The notes under the pieces: model-generated
What the model saw: the letters and a program-made list of their open reading frames with translations, nothing else
Databases searched by the model: none
What the model was told of the DNA's origin: nothing
Program-made: the position numbers and the translations under genes
Assembly: GCA_903912525.1 (NCBI GenBank)
Contig: CAIWHK010000033.1
Location: 1 to 49,933, forward strand
Direction: 5' to 3'
Length of the DNA: 49,933 bases
Source of the DNA: an uncultured bacterium
Lineage (GTDB): Bacteria > Krumholzibacteriota > Krumholzibacteriia > LZORAL124-64-63
Part shown: positions 26,504-37,334 of the stretch, piece by piece
Position numbering within the stretch: position 1 is the stretch's first letter
Layout of the letters: every line of letters starts with the position of its first letter

Positions 26504-26808
26504 ACGTCGGATTGCCGCATTTCCTGACCGTGAGCGCGGTCCTGTTCGCCCTGGGGCTGTTCGCCGTGATGTCGCGGCGCAACACTGTCGCCATCCTGAT
26601 GGGCGTCGAGCTGATGCTCAACGCCGCCAACGTGAATTTCGTGGCGTTCTCGCGCTATGTGCAACGCGGGATCGACGGCCAGATGATGGCCGCCTTCGTC
26701 ATCGTCCTTGCGGCGGCCGAAGCGGCGGTGGCCCTGGCCATCGTCCTGGCCATGTACCGCAACTACGGCACGGTCAACGCGGACACCGCGCAAAGCCTGA
26801 AGCGATAA
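26500..26808 (+). CDS. nuoK: NADH-quinone oxidoreductase subunit K
   Basis: A 102-residue three-helix membrane subunit (MnhC-like). Conserved Glu residues of the proton path are in GVELMLNAANVNFV (helix 2) and AAAEAAVALAIVLAMYRN (helix 3). The start is GTG 26500, overlapping nuoJ by 4 nt. The stop is 16 nt before nuoL. Confidence 0.95.
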   Translation: MNVGLPHFLTVSAVLFALGLFAVMSRRNTVAILMGVELMLNAANVNFVAFSRYVQRGIDGQMMAAFVIVLAAAEAAVALAIVLAMYRNYGTVNADTAQSLKR

Positions 26809-26824
26809 GGGAGAGCACCCGGCG

Positions 26825-29113
26825 ATGAGCGATCAGGCCATCATTACAGCGGCAATCTCGATCCTGCTGCTGCCGCTGCTGTCGTACACGCTGACCTTCT
26901 TCTTCGGGAAGAAGCTGCCGCGCAAGGGCGACTTCATCGGCGTGACCCTCATGGGTATCGCGCTGGTCCAGGCGTTGCGGATCTTCATCGCGTTCTGGAA
27001 GATCGGCGACCCCGCGTACCGCGTCGAGCAGTCGTTCCGCTGGCTGAACCTGGGCGATAACTTCCGCCTGGACGCCGGCATCCTGGTGGACGGCATGACC
27101 GCCGTGATGCTGATGGTGGTCTGCCTGGTCAGCTTCCTGGTGCACCTGTACTCGACGGGGTACATGCACGGCGACCGGCGGTACGAACGGTTCTTCGCCT
27201 TCCTCGGGTTCTTCACGTTCTCGATGCTGGGCATCGTGCTGTCGAACAACCTGTTCTTCCTGTACGTGTTCTGGGAGCTGGTGGGCCTGTCGAGCTACCT
27301 GCTGATCGGCTTCTTCTTCCACAAGGCGTCGGCCGCCTCGGCCAACAAGAAGGCCTTCCTGACCAACCGCGTCGGCGACTGGGGCTTCTGGCTGGGCATC
27401 CTGGCGTTCTTCACCGCCTGCGGCACGCTGAACTACTTCGAGCTGTTCGCGCAGGTGAACGCCGGCGCCATCAAGGGCCCGCTGCTGGCCTGGGCCGGCG
27501 TCGGCCTGTTCATGGGCTGCGTCGGCAAGTCGGCGCAGATGCCGCTGCACATCTGGCTGCCGGACGCCATGGAAGGCCCCACGCCCGTGTCGGCCCTGAT
27601 CCACGCCGCGACGATGGTCGCCGCCGGCGTGTACATGGTGGCGCGACTGGCGCCGCTGTTCGGCCCCGAGGCATTGATGGTGGTCCTGTACGTGGGCGCC
27701 ATCACGGCCTTCATCACCGCGACCATCGCGCTGGTCAAGACCGACATCAAGCGCGTCCTGGCCTTCTCGACCCTGAGCCAGCTGGGCTACATGGTCATGG
27801 GCCTGGGCGCGGGCGACCCGGTCAACGCGATGTACCACCTGACCACGCACGCGATGTTCAAGGCCCTGCTCTTCCTGGGCGCCGGCTCGGTCATCCACGC
27901 CGTGCACTCGCAGGAGATGCCCGAGATGGGCGGCCTGCGCAAGAAGATGCCGATCACGTTCTGGACGTTCCTGATCGCCACCCTGGCCATCAGCGGCGTG
28001 CCCGGCCTGTCGGGCTTCTACTCGAAGGACGGCATCCTGGGCTCGGTGCTGGCGGTCGGCATGGTGAAGGGCCACTACCTGCCGTTCATCCTGGGCATCA
28101 CGGCCGCGGCCCTGACGCCGTTCTACATGTTCCGCATCGTGTTCCTGACGTTCTTCGGCAAGCCCCGCGACCAGCACAAGTTCGACCACGCGCACGAGAG
28201 CGGCTGGGCCATGGCCATCCCGCTGATGGCGCTGGCGTTCATGACGCTGATCTCGGCCGGCATCCCGGGCAAGACGGCGGACAAGGGCTGGTTCAGCAAG
28301 TTCGCCGCGCCGTACGACGTGGCGGCGATCAGCGCGCAGTTCGATGCGAAGCAGGGCGGCGGCGAGCTGCTGGTGGCGTCGCACGAAGCGGCGGCGCTTG
28401 ATGGCGGGCACGGGGAGACGGCGCTGGGTGAACCTGTGGCGGCGCATGGCGAAGCTGCCGCGGCGCATGGCGAAGCTGCGGCCGTGCCGGGCGAGAACCT
28501 GCACGCCGAAGCCATGCCGGCCGAGGGCGGTCACGAAGCGGCGCCGGCCCATGGCGAGGCTGCGCCGGCGCACGCCGCGCCTGCGAATGCGCATGGCGAA
28601 GCTGCCGCCGCGCATGGCGCCGCAGCCGGCGGCCACAACAGCCACGTGCGCCACACCGCGCACATCCGCGCCATGATCATGTCGATTATCGTGGCCACCC
28701 TGGGCATCACCGCCTCGTGGTGGACCTATCACAAGCTGCGGGTGAACCCGGCCGCCATCCAGGCGCGCCTGCCGTTCGCCCACAAGGTGCTGCAGGGGCA
28801 GTACTTCTTCGATGAGTTGTACGCGGCCACGATCTACCGGTTCACCCTGTGGTGGTCGATGATCTGCGCGGCGTTCGACCGCATCGTGATCGACGGCATC
28901 GTCAACGGCACCGGGTACCTGACCCGGCTGGTGGCCTGGGTTTCCGGTCAGTGCGACCGCTACATCGTCGATGGCGCGGTCAATGGAGTGGCGACCGTCC
29001 TGCAGGGAGCCGGCGAAGGCATTCGCCGCGTGCAGACCGGCCGCATTCAGACGTATCTGGTCTACGTCAGCGCCTCGGTGCTGGTGCTGATCGTGATCTA
29101 CCGGGTTCTGTAG
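26825..29113 (+). CDS. nuoL: NADH-quinone oxidoreductase subunit L with a His/Ala/Glu-rich insert
   Basis: A 762-residue antiporter-like proton pump, longer than the usual 610-660. The core contains VFWELVGLSSYLLIGFFF, the key helix with HIWLPDAMEGPTPVSALIHAATMV, LVKTDIKRVLAFSTLSQLGYM, and HAMFKALLFLGAGSVIHA. Residues about 518-605, between core helices and the C-terminal helices, are a low-complexity insert with repeated A-H-G-E-A-A units (about eight or more His-Gly-Glu). The lateral helix and last TM region follow (KVLQGQYFFDELYAATIYRF). The insert has the same GC-rich composition and no frameshift. Confidence 0.96.
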   Translation: MSDQAIITAAISILLLPLLSYTLTFFFGKKLPRKGDFIGVTLMGIALVQALRIFIAFWKIGDPAYRVEQSFRWLNLGDNFRLDAGILVDGMTAVMLMVVCLVSFLVHLYSTGYMHGDRRYERFFAFLGFFTFSMLGIVLSNNLFFLYVFWELVGLSSYLLIGFFFHKASAASANKKAFLTNRVGDWGFWLGILAFFTACGTLNYFELFAQVNAGAIKGPLLAWAGVGLFMGCVGKSAQMPLHIWLPDAMEGPTPVSALIHAATMVAAGVYMVARLAPLFGPEALMVVLYVGAITAFITATIALVKTDIKRVLAFSTLSQLGYMVMGLGAGDPVNAMYHLTTHAMFKALLFLGAGSVIHAVHSQEMPEMGGLRKKMPITFWTFLIATLAISGVPGLSGFYSKDGILGSVLAVGMVKGHYLPFILGITAAALTPFYMFRIVFLTFFGKPRDQHKFDHAHESGWAMAIPLMALAFMTLISAGIPGKTADKGWFSKFAAPYDVAAISAQFDAKQGGGELLVASHEAAALDGGHGETALGEPVAAHGEAAAAHGEAAAVPGENLHAEAMPAEGGHEAAPAHGEAAPAHAAPANAHGEAAAAHGAAAGGHNSHVRHTAHIRAMIMSIIVATLGITASWWTYHKLRVNPAAIQARLPFAHKVLQGQYFFDELYAATIYRFTLWWSMICAAFDRIVIDGIVNGTGYLTRLVAWVSGQCDRYIVDGAVNGVATVLQGAGEGIRRVQTGRIQTYLVYVSASVLVLIVIYRVL

Positions 29114-29149
29114 GGACGACGAGAGAACACCCGAGAGGAGCGCCACGCA

Positions 29150-30646
29150 ATGGGCGAGCACATTCTATCGTGGATGACCTTCTTCCCGCTCATCGGAGCG
29201 GCAGTGATCGCATGCCTCCCGTCCGGGAGGAAGCAGGTCATCAGGACGGTGGCGGCGGTGGCCGCGGCCGTGCCGTTGCTCCTGTCCGTGCAGCTGTTCA
29301 TGAACTTCGACCGCGCTTCGGGCGCGCTGCAGTTCGTGGAGCACTACACCTGGATCAAGAGCTTCAACATCGAGTACTTCATGGCTGTCGACGGCCTGAG
29401 TATGCCGATGATGATGCTGACGGCGCTGCTCTCGTTCCTGTGCATCTTCGCCTCGTGGGGCATCGAGAAGTCCCTCAAGGGCTACTTCGCGATGTTCCTG
29501 CTGCTCGAGACGGGCATGTTCGGGGTGTTCTGCGCATTGGACTTCTTCCTGTTCTACGTGTTCTGGGAAGTCATGCTGCTGCCGATGTACTTCCTGATCG
29601 GCATCTGGGGCGGCCCGCGTCGCGAGTACGCCGCCATCAAGTTCTTCCTGTACACGCTGGCCGGTTCGGTCCTGATGCTGCTGGCGATGATCGCCTTCTA
29701 CCTGAACGTTGCCGACCCGGTCACCGGCGGCCACACGTTCAACATGGTCCACATGTTCGACCAGAACAACCACAGCGCCTGGCTGCAGACGACGAACATC
29801 CGGCACATGCTCTGGCTGGCCCTGTTCATCGGCTTCGCCATCAAGGTGCCGGTGTTCCCGTTCCACACCTGGTTGCCAGACGCGCACGTCGAGGCGCCAA
29901 CGGCCGTGTCCGTCATCCTGGCCGGCGTGCTGCTGAAGATGGGCACCTACGGCATCCTGCGCATCAGTTACCCCATGCTGCCCGACCAGGCGATGTGGTT
30001 CCGGTACGCACTGGCGACCCTGGGGGCGATCAACATCCTCTACGGGGCCTACTGCGCCATGGCGCAGAAGGACATGAAGAAGCTGGTCGCGTACTCGTCG
30101 GTCAGCCACATGGGCTACGTGCTGCTGGGCATGGCGGCCATGAACTCGGCGGGCATCAACGGCGCCGTGCTGCAGATGTTCAACCACGGCACGATCACGG
30201 CCATGATGTTCCTCTGCGTGGGCGTCGTCTACGACCGCGCCCACACCCGCGAGATCAACGCCTTCGGCGGCCTGGGCATGCAGATGCCCCGGTACTTCTC
30301 GTTCTTCAGCTTCGCCCTGTTCGCGGCGCTGGGCCTGCCCGGCCTGAGCGGCTTCGTCAGCGAGGCGATGATCTTCATCGGCGCCTTCCCGGCCTTCCGG
30401 ACGATCACGATCATCAGCGCCCTGGGCATCATCATCGGCGCCGCCTACGTGCTGTGGATGCTGCAGCGCGTGTTCCTGGGCCCGAAAAACGACAAGTGGG
30501 ACAACCTGCCTGACATCAACGCGCGCGAGATGTTCACGCTGGTGCCGATCGGCATCCTCGTGCTGCTGCTGGGCGTGTTCCCGATGCCGGTGCTCGACCT
30601 GATGAAGGTCACCCTGAACAACCTGATCAAGGTCGTGGCCGGCTGA
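29150..30646 (+). CDS. nuoM: NADH-quinone oxidoreductase subunit M
   Basis: A 498-residue antiporter-like membrane subunit with about 14 helices. Landmarks are FYVFWEVMLLPMYFLIGIWGG with the conserved Glu, PFHTWLPDAHVEAPTAVSVILAGVLLKMGTYG split over the broken helix region, KDMKKLVAYSSVSHMGYVLLG with the pump lysines, and LPGLSGFVSEAMIF. GAGGAG precedes the ATG by 9 nt. Confidence 0.97.
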   Translation: MGEHILSWMTFFPLIGAAVIACLPSGRKQVIRTVAAVAAAVPLLLSVQLFMNFDRASGALQFVEHYTWIKSFNIEYFMAVDGLSMPMMMLTALLSFLCIFASWGIEKSLKGYFAMFLLLETGMFGVFCALDFFLFYVFWEVMLLPMYFLIGIWGGPRREYAAIKFFLYTLAGSVLMLLAMIAFYLNVADPVTGGHTFNMVHMFDQNNHSAWLQTTNIRHMLWLALFIGFAIKVPVFPFHTWLPDAHVEAPTAVSVILAGVLLKMGTYGILRISYPMLPDQAMWFRYALATLGAINILYGAYCAMAQKDMKKLVAYSSVSHMGYVLLGMAAMNSAGINGAVLQMFNHGTITAMMFLCVGVVYDRAHTREINAFGGLGMQMPRYFSFFSFALFAALGLPGLSGFVSEAMIFIGAFPAFRTITIISALGIIIGAAYVLWMLQRVFLGPKNDKWDNLPDINAREMFTLVPIGILVLLLGVFPMPVLDLMKVTLNNLIKVVAG

Positions 30647-30674
30647 GCCGGTCCCGCGCGAGGAGTTTTCCGGA

Positions 30675-32201
30675 ATGGAACTCTTGCACGTGAAGATCCC
30701 GAGCTGGTCTGACCTGCAGTACTGGCTGCCCGAGGCCGTGCTCTGTGTCACGTTCCTGCTCGGCTTGCTGGGCGACATCATGTCGCGCGGCCGCCGGCCC
30801 GTGGTGGCGTTCGCCATCTCGGTCGTGGGCCTGCTCGCGGCGGGCGCCCTGGCGATCGCGGACATCAACGCCGTGGCACCGGCCGGCGGGCGCGCCATCA
30901 TGGGCGACCTGATGGTGGTCGACGGCATGGCCATCTTCTTCCGGCTGTTGTTCATCTTCGCCGGACTGGCCACGGTGCTGTTCGCCTGGACGTCGGAAGA
31001 GATCATGGGGCGCCGGCGCGAGAACAAGGGCGAGTTCTTCGTCCTGACGACGCTGATGACCGTGGCCATGATGGTGATGGCCGAGGCCCGCGACATGCTG
31101 ATGCTCTATCTCTCGATGGAGGGCGTCGGCCTGACCAGCTACGTCATGGCCGGCTACATGCGGACCAGCCTGCGCAGCACCGAGGCCTCGATCAAGTACG
31201 TCATCTTCGGCTCGGTCAGCAGCGCGATCATGCTGTACGGCCTGTCGCTGCTGTACGGCATGACGGGCTCGCTGCAGTTCTCGGGCATCCGCGACGTGCT
31301 GCTCGGCGGCGGCGCCGAGCCGTTCGGCCTGCTCGTGGCCGTGGTGCTGATCCTGGCCGGGATGAGCTACAAGATCGCGGCGGTGCCGTTCCACTTCTGG
31401 TGCCCGGACGTCTACGAGGGCGCGCCCACCCCGGTGGCGGCCCTGTTCTCGGTGGGCCCGAAGGCGGCCGGCTTCGCGCTGATGATCCGCTTCTTCTACT
31501 CGACGTTCGCCGCCGGCACCAACATTGCGGCCAGCGACGCGCTCATCAAGACCATCAACTGGCCGCTGCTGGTCTCGGTGATCTCGGCCGTGACCATGAC
31601 CTACGGCAACCTGGTGGCGCTGCGGCAGACCAACGTCAAGCGCATGCTGGCGTACTCGAGCATCGCCCACGTCGGCTACCTGCTGATGGGCTTCGTGCTG
31701 CTTAGCGAGATGGGCCTGGCTTCGATCCTGTTCTACCTGCTGGTCTACACGCTCATGAACCTGGGCGCGTTCTTCTTCGTGGTGGCGGTCAACAACCACC
31801 TCAAGAGCGAGCAGCTGGAGGACTACAAGGGCCTGGGTTACCGGATGCCCTGGGCCGGCGTGATGATGGTCGTCTTCCTGGGCTCGCTGACCGGCGTGCC
31901 GCCGTTCGCGGGCTTCGTCGGAAAGCTGTACCTTTTCATGGCGGTCATGGACCGGCAGTGGTTCTGGCTGGTGATCATCGCCGGCCTGAATTCGGTGATC
32001 AGCCTGTACTACTACTTCCGCGTGGCCAAGGTGATGTGGCTGTCGCGCCCCGACGAGGGTCACGACTCGCCGCTGCGCCTGACCTGGCTGCAGTACACGG
32101 TGCTGGCCTGCCTGGCCGTGCCGACGCTGGCGCTGGGCCTGTACTTCGGCGCCTTCAAGGACCTGGCGGACGCGGGCATCCGCACGATGGCGGGCGGCTG
32201 A
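30675..32201 (+). CDS. nuoN: NADH-quinone oxidoreductase subunit N
   Basis: A 508-residue antiporter-like membrane subunit and last gene of the operon. Landmarks are [72 protein letters not shown] split over the key loop and helix, [21 protein letters not shown], and [13 protein letters not shown]. The usual SMExxSL is here SMEGVGL. Twenty-eight nt separate it from nuoM, and a strong terminator follows. Confidence 0.97.
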   Translation: MELLHVKIPSWSDLQYWLPEAVLCVTFLLGLLGDIMSRGRRPVVAFAISVVGLLAAGALAIADINAVAPAGGRAIMGDLMVVDGMAIFFRLLFIFAGLATVLFAWTSEEIMGRRRENKGEFFVLTTLMTVAMMVMAEARDMLMLYLSMEGVGLTSYVMAGYMRTSLRSTEASIKYVIFGSVSSAIMLYGLSLLYGMTGSLQFSGIRDVLLGGGAEPFGLLVAVVLILAGMSYKIAAVPFHFWCPDVYEGAPTPVAALFSVGPKAAGFALMIRFFYSTFAAGTNIAASDALIKTINWPLLVSVISAVTMTYGNLVALRQTNVKRMLAYSSIAHVGYLLMGFVLLSEMGLASILFYLLVYTLMNLGAFFFVVAVNNHLKSEQLEDYKGLGYRMPWAGVMMVVFLGSLTGVPPFAGFVGKLYLFMAVMDRQWFWLVIIAGLNSVISLYYYFRVAKVMWLSRPDEGHDSPLRLTWLQYTVLACLAVPTLALGLYFGAFKDLADAGIRTMAGG

Positions 32202-32225
32202 CCGCCCCTCGCGTGCGCGGATTCG

Positions 32226-32261
32226 GGGGCCGGCGACCGGGGTGTCGCCGGCCCCTTTTTT
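32226..32261 (+). terminator. Terminator of the nuo operon
   Basis: The 12-bp stem GGGGCCGGCGAC (32226-32237) pairs with 32244-32255 and is followed by six Ts (32256-32261). Confidence 0.93.
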
Positions 32262-32304
32262 CATCGTCGACGGCGACAGCGCCCACGTCCAGGCAGGAGG
32301 TCCC

Positions 32305-34011
32305 GTGAACATTGCCAACGACCTGGCGATCATCGTCGTGGCCGGACTGGCCGGCGGCCTGCTGGCGCAGCGCCTGCGGCAGCCGCTGATCCTCGGCTAC
32401 ATCCTGGCCGGCATCGTGCTGGGGCCGCTGACGGGCGGCGCCGTGATCTCGGGGCCGCACGACATCGAGCGCCTGGCCGAGGTCGGCGTCGCGCTGCTGC
32501 TGTTCGCCCTGGGGCTGGAATTCTCGCTGGCCGAACTGCGGCCGGTGCGGCGCATCGCGCTGATCGGAACGCCGATCCAGATCGTCGTCGTGGTGGCCGT
32601 CGCTTCCGGGGCGGTGCGCCTGCTGGGGTGGGGCTGGACGCCGGCGCTGTGGTTCGGCGCCACGGTCTCGCTGTCGAGCACGATGGTGGTCCTCAAGACG
32701 CTGCAGAACCAGGGACGCGTGGGCACGCTGTCGAGCCGCGTGATGGTCGGCATGCTGCTGGTGCAGGACCTGGCCGTCGTGCCGATGCTGATCCTGCTGC
32801 CGAAGCTGGGCAACCTGCAGGCCGGGCTGCCGGAACTGGCGTGGGCGCTGGCGACGTCCATCATCTTCCTGGTGCTGATGGTGGTGTTCGGCACGCGGCT
32901 GATCCCCTGGCTGATGACGGCGATCAGCCGGCGCAACTCGCGGGAACTGTTCCTGCTGACGGTCACCGCGCTCGGGCTGGGCGTCGGCTATGCGACCTAC
33001 CTGGTGGGCCTGTCGTTCGCGTTCGGCGCCTTCGTGGCCGGCCTGGTGCTGAGCGAGTCGGACCACAACCACCAGGCCCTCAGCGACATCATCCCGCTGC
33101 GCGACATCTTCGGCCTGCTGTTCTTCGTGTCGGTGGGCATGCTGGTCGACCCGGCCTACGTGCGGACGCACCTGGGCGTGGTCCTCGGGATGGCGGCGCT
33201 GGTGGCGGTCGCGAAGGGCGCGGTGTTCGCGGGCCTGAGCCACGGGTTCGGTTACCGCAACATCGTCCCGCTGGCCATGGGGCTGACGATGTTCCAGGCC
33301 GGCGAGTTCGCGTTCGTGCTGGCGCGCGTCGGCGTGACGGCGGGCGGCCTGGACGCCGACCACTACTCGCTCATCCTTTCGGTGGCGCTGGTGACGATGT
33401 TCGCCACGCCGCTGGTGTCGGGGCTGACGACGCCGCTGTACCGGCGGTTGCGCTCGCATTCGGACGTGGACCCGGTGCTCACGATCAACGTCGGGGAATG
33501 CCGGCTGCGCGACCACGTCATCATCGCCGGGGCCGGCCATGTGGGACTGGCGGCGGCGCGGGTGCTGCGCGCGCTGGACCTGCAGGTGGTGGTGGTGGAG
33601 CTGGACCAGTGGCGGCTGGAGAGCTGCCGCGCCGCCGGCATCGCGGTCATCTACGGCGACGCCTCGTACCCGGCGGTGCTCGAGGCGGCGGGTCTGGCCG
33701 GGGCGCGGCTGCTCATCGTCACGACGCCGGCGACCGAGACGGTGCTGGCCATCGCACGCCTGGCCCGCGAGAAGCGGCCGCAGTTGCACATCGTGGCGCG
33801 GGCCGACTCGGAGGCGAGCCTGAACGACCTCTATGCGATGGGCGTGTACGAGGTGGTGCAGCCGCAGCGCGAGGCGGGGCTGGAGATGACGCGGCAGGCG
33901 CTGCTGCACCTGGACGTGCCGGCGCCCGAGATCGCCGCGATGCTGGAGCGGGCCCGGCGCGAGGCCGGCGGGCCCAGGCTCAGTGCGCCATTTCGAAGCC
34001 CTGCGCCATGA
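32305..34011 (+). CDS. CPA2-family cation:proton antiporter with C-terminal TrkA-N domain (KefB/C-like)
   Basis: A 568-residue inner-membrane transporter. Residues about 1-385 form 12-13 helices with [46 protein letters not shown] and [12 protein letters not shown] (the conserved QD of CPA2 exchangers). Residues about 410-530 are a Rossmann TrkA-N domain ([21 protein letters not shown]...VVVELD...IYGDAS). It probably exchanges K+ or Na+ for H+ under nucleotide control. GTG 32305 has GGAGG 4 nt upstream. The last 11 or so codons overlap an antisense remnant similar to the end of the DUF2214 gene at 36708. The location behind nuo is compatible with, but does not prove, a link to proton-motive force. 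Confidence 0.92.
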   Translation: MNIANDLAIIVVAGLAGGLLAQRLRQPLILGYILAGIVLGPLTGGAVISGPHDIERLAEVGVALLLFALGLEFSLAELRPVRRIALIGTPIQIVVVVAVASGAVRLLGWGWTPALWFGATVSLSSTMVVLKTLQNQGRVGTLSSRVMVGMLLVQDLAVVPMLILLPKLGNLQAGLPELAWALATSIIFLVLMVVFGTRLIPWLMTAISRRNSRELFLLTVTALGLGVGYATYLVGLSFAFGAFVAGLVLSESDHNHQALSDIIPLRDIFGLLFFVSVGMLVDPAYVRTHLGVVLGMAALVAVAKGAVFAGLSHGFGYRNIVPLAMGLTMFQAGEFAFVLARVGVTAGGLDADHYSLILSVALVTMFATPLVSGLTTPLYRRLRSHSDVDPVLTINVGECRLRDHVIIAGAGHVGLAAARVLRALDLQVVVVELDQWRLESCRAAGIAVIYGDASYPAVLEAAGLAGARLLIVTTPATETVLAIARLAREKRPQLHIVARADSEASLNDLYAMGVYEVVQPQREAGLEMTRQALLHLDVPAPEIAAMLERARREAGGPRLSAPFRSPAP

Positions 34012-34260
34012 ACAGACCGGCGTGCCTCCATAACACCCAATAGGACATGCCGTTAAATGGCTTCGGCCTCATTTTTGGGACGCCAATCAAAATCAGAATG
34101 TCATGGTATTGTCACGATTTATTGCTTGAATCCTAGTAATACGGTATGTGAATATTCCAACAGGATGCTGAGTTCACCGCCGGCTGTGAGCGGGCGTTGT
34201 GCCGGATTCGGATACGGAAATCCCTGGATGCCACATTCATGGTCAAAGAAAGGGCTGCTC
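34012..34260 (+). other. A+T-rich intergenic segment upstream of the multicopper oxidase
   Basis: This roughly 250-nt segment is much richer in A+T than the flanks (for example around 34070-34165). A possible promoter is TTGCTT (34121) with TATGTG 17 nt later, but the match is weak. No gene is seen. The first few bases continue the antisense DUF2214-like remnant. Confidence 0.35.
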
Positions 34261-36612
34261 ATGCATCGGCTACTATTCCTGTTTCGCCCAGCCCGCGTGC
34301 TGCCACTGGTGGCGGTGTGCCTCATGGCCGTCAGCGCCCTGGCGGTCTCGCCGCCGGCGCCCGGCAAGATCGCCAAGTGGGTCGATCCGCTGCCGACCTT
34401 TGTCGGCAATCGCGTCGACGGCACGCAACCGCTGACGGTCACCATGAAGGAGTTCCAGCAGGAGGTCCTGCCCGCTTCGTTCTACCAGGGGCTCCCTGCT
34501 CCCTACAACGCGGGCACCTTCGTCTGGGGCTACGAGATCAATGACGGTGCGCGCGTGTACGGACCGCATTACCCGGGGTTCACCGTCGAGGCCCAGCGCG
34601 GCGTGCCGACCACGATGACCTACGTCAACGACCTGGTGAATCCTTACCTGCAAAGCGTCCTGAAGGTGGACCAGACGCTGCATTGGGCCGACCCGCTGAT
34701 GGAAATGGGTTCGCGCGAGCCGTACTCGGGCCCCGTGCCGACCGTCGTCCACCTGCACGGCGGCGAGGTGCCGTCGGCGCTCGACGGCGGTCCCGACGCC
34801 TGATTCACGCCCAATGCCACAGGTCCTTCGGCCTACACGGGGTCGGCCTACAACGCGACGGTCGGCGGCGTGCCCGTCGGCAACACCTACACCTATCCGA
34901 ACGCGCAGGAGCCGTCGACGATCTGGTTCCACGACCATGCGCTCGGCGCCACGCGCCTGAACGTCTACGCGGGGATGGCGGCCTTCTACCTCCTGCGTGG
35001 TGATGGCGACACGGGCGTGGGCAATGCGCTTCGCCTGCCGGCGGGACCGCAGGAGATCGAGATCGCCATCCAGGACCGGCAGTTCGACCAGAACGGCCAG
35101 TTGGTGTATCCCTCGGACGGCATCAACCCGGACGAGCATCCGTTCTGGGTCCCCGAGTTCTTCGGCGATGTCATCGTGGTCAACGGCAAGTCATGGCCGT
35201 ACCTGAACGTGCAGCCGTGCCGCTACAGGTTCCGCCTGCTCAACGGCTCGAACGCGCGCTTCTACACGCTGTCGCTGGGCAAGGGTTCGCCGCCGATCTG
35301 GCAGATCGGCACCGACGGCGGCCTGCTGGACACGCCGGTCCGCATCGCCTACCCGCAGCGGCTGGTACTGGCTCCGGGCGAGCGCGCGGACGTCATCATC
35401 GATTTCGCGGGCGCGGCGGGGAAATTGTTCACGATGGACAACACGGCGCCGGCGCCCTATCCCGACGGCGATCCGGTCGATCCGGCCACGACGGGCAAGA
35501 TCATGCAGTTCCGCGTCGGCAAGCTGTCGCCGACCTCCGACCGCTCGTTCAACCCGGCAGCTCCGGGCGCGCGCCTGCGGCCGGCGCCGGGCCTCGTCAA
35601 GCTGGTCGACTTCGCCACGGGCACGCCGGCGGTCACGCCCGACGTGACGCGCGTGCTGACGCTGAACGAGGTCATGGGCATGGGCGGGCCGCTCGAGGTC
35701 CTGGTCAACAACTCGAAGTGGATGGGCAGCATGTCACCCAACGCCGGCGGCGTCACCGAACTGCCGCAGCAGGGCGCCACCGAACTGTGGAAGATCGTCA
35801 ACATGACCGCCGACACGCACCCGATGCACCTGCACCTGGTGCAGTTCCAGCTGGTCAGTCGCCAGGCCTTCGCCAAGGAGGCCTACGAGGCGGCCTATGA
35901 CGGGGCGTTCGACGGCGGCATGAGCCCGGTCGATCACATGACCTACGCTGCGAACCAGTTCATCCCCGGGTATGGCCCGCCGCGACCCTACGCTTCGACG
36001 ATGGAAGACGGGTACCTGGGCGGCAATCCCGATCCCACGCACTTCCTGCAAGGGGCGCCCCGGGCCGCCGACCCGAACGAGCGCGGCTGGAAGGACACGT
36101 TCCGGATGAACCCGGACGAAGTGGCGACGGTCCTGGTCCGCTTCGCACCGACGGACGTGCCGGCAGGTTCGACGCAGGCCGGGACGAACTACTTCCCGTT
36201 CGACCCGACCGAGGGTCCGGGTTACGTGTGGCACTGTCACATCGTCGACCACGAGGACAACGAGATGATGCGCCCGATGGCTGTCGTGGCGGGTTCGCAG
36301 ATGGTGCTTGCGGCCAAGGGCGGCGCCGGTCGCGTGAGCATCCCTGTCGCGGCCCCGACGCTCGAACAGAACACGCCGAACCCGTTCAATCCCACGACCG
36401 AGATCCGCTTCACGTTGCCGGCAGCCGGCCGCGTGAACCTGAAGCTGTACGACCTGGGCGGACGGGAAGTGCAGACGCTGATCGATGCCGACGCGCCGGC
36501 GGGCCTGAACACGGTGCGGTTGGACGCCTCGGGCCTGGCCAGCGGCGTCTACGCCTACCGGCTGACGGCGGGAGGGACGACGATCACGCGCAAGCTGAGC
36601 CTGGTGCGCTAG
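34261..36612 (+). pseudogene. Secreted multicopper oxidase (CotA/bilirubin-oxidase type) interrupted by one in-frame TGA
   Basis: Reading through TGA at 34801-34803 (codon 181) gives 783 residues. There is a signal peptide (LFLFRPARVLPLVAVCLMAV region) and cupredoxin domains with all four copper motifs: HLHGG (His164/166), FHDH (224-226), HPMHLH (520-525) and HCHIVDHEDNEM (658-669). From about residue 700 a FlgD-like/T9SS-type C-terminal domain follows (NTPNPFNPTTEIRFTLP...GVYAYRLTAGG). In CotA-type enzymes the codon after P-[DE]-A is Trp (AWF), so TGG to TGA explains the break. No frameshift or other damage is seen and the downstream part has no ribosome site. It is a recent nonsense mutation, a sequencing error, or a readthrough gene. 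Confidence 0.85.
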
Positions 36613-36632
36613 CCCGGGATCATGGTTGCGAG

Positions 36633-36664
36633 AAGGCCCCGGTTCCTGAAGGACCGGGGCCTTT
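36633..36664 (+). terminator. Terminator between convergent genes
   Basis: The 11-bp stem AAGGCCCCGGT (36633-36643) pairs with 36653-36663 and is followed by TTCATGTT. It separates the oxidase gene from the convergent DUF2214 gene. Confidence 0.75.
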
Positions 36665-36707
36665 CATGTTGAGGCGCGCGCCGGTGCAAGAGCGGCGTCG
36701 CGGGCGT

Positions 36708-37148
36708 TCAGTGCGCCATCCCGAAACCCCGCGCCATCAGCACGGCCAGCAGCGGGATCAATGCCGTGACCGCGACCTCGATGCGCAGCAGCCGGCCGAC
36801 GACAGGCGGATACTCGACGACATCGGAGTCGGCCGCGCGGCGGTGGCGGATGAACTGCATGGTCGGGAAGATCGACATCAGGAACACGGCGAGCAGCAGC
36901 GTCAGCTTCACGTGGAAGAGCGGGTTGTGCCCGTAGTACGCCGCCGGCTTGTCGCCCGCAAACACCTTCAGCAGCCCGGTCGCCACGATCAGCGCGGCGG
37001 CCAGCCCGTAGACCAGGTCGGCCAGCGCCAGGCGGCGCGCCGTGCGGCCGTCGACGCGGCGCGCGAACAGCGCCAGCTCGACCGCCAGCGCGGCCGCGAA
37101 CAGGGCCAGGCCCACGTAGTGACCGTAGTTGAACAGGACCATCGTCAT
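36708..37148 (-). CDS. DUF2214-like integral membrane protein
   Basis: A 146-residue protein with four predicted helices: MVLFNYGHYVGLALFAAALAVE, LADLVYGLAAALIVATGLLKVF, FHVKLTLLLAVFLMSIFPTMQ and IEVAVTALIPLLAVLMARG. Layout and the HYVGLALFAAALAVELALF opening fit DUF2214, whose function is unknown; conserved His residues (GHNPLFHVK) could bind haem or metal. The ATG at 37148 has GGAGG 10 nt upstream. Its last codons (MARGFGMAH) are echoed antisense at 33981-34014. Confidence 0.75.
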   Translation of the reverse strand: MTMVLFNYGHYVGLALFAAALAVELALFARRVDGRTARRLALADLVYGLAAALIVATGLLKVFAGDKPAAYYGHNPLFHVKLTLLLAVFLMSIFPTMQFIRHRRAADSDVVEYPPVVGRLLRIEVAVTALIPLLAVLMARGFGMAH

Positions 37149-37334
37149 CGGCAGGATGCCTCCCGGCCAGGTGGGGGTTGGGCGACTCGCGGGACAATGT
37201 CGCGGCAATGCGCGGGGGCCGCCACCGGGCGGGCCATGGCTTGTGATTTCCGGCGCGCGCGCGTCCCTTGGTGGATGGGTGGCGAGGTAAGCCCGCGCGG
37301 GGCGCGCCCGCCACATCCATCCCGGGGGTTCGAG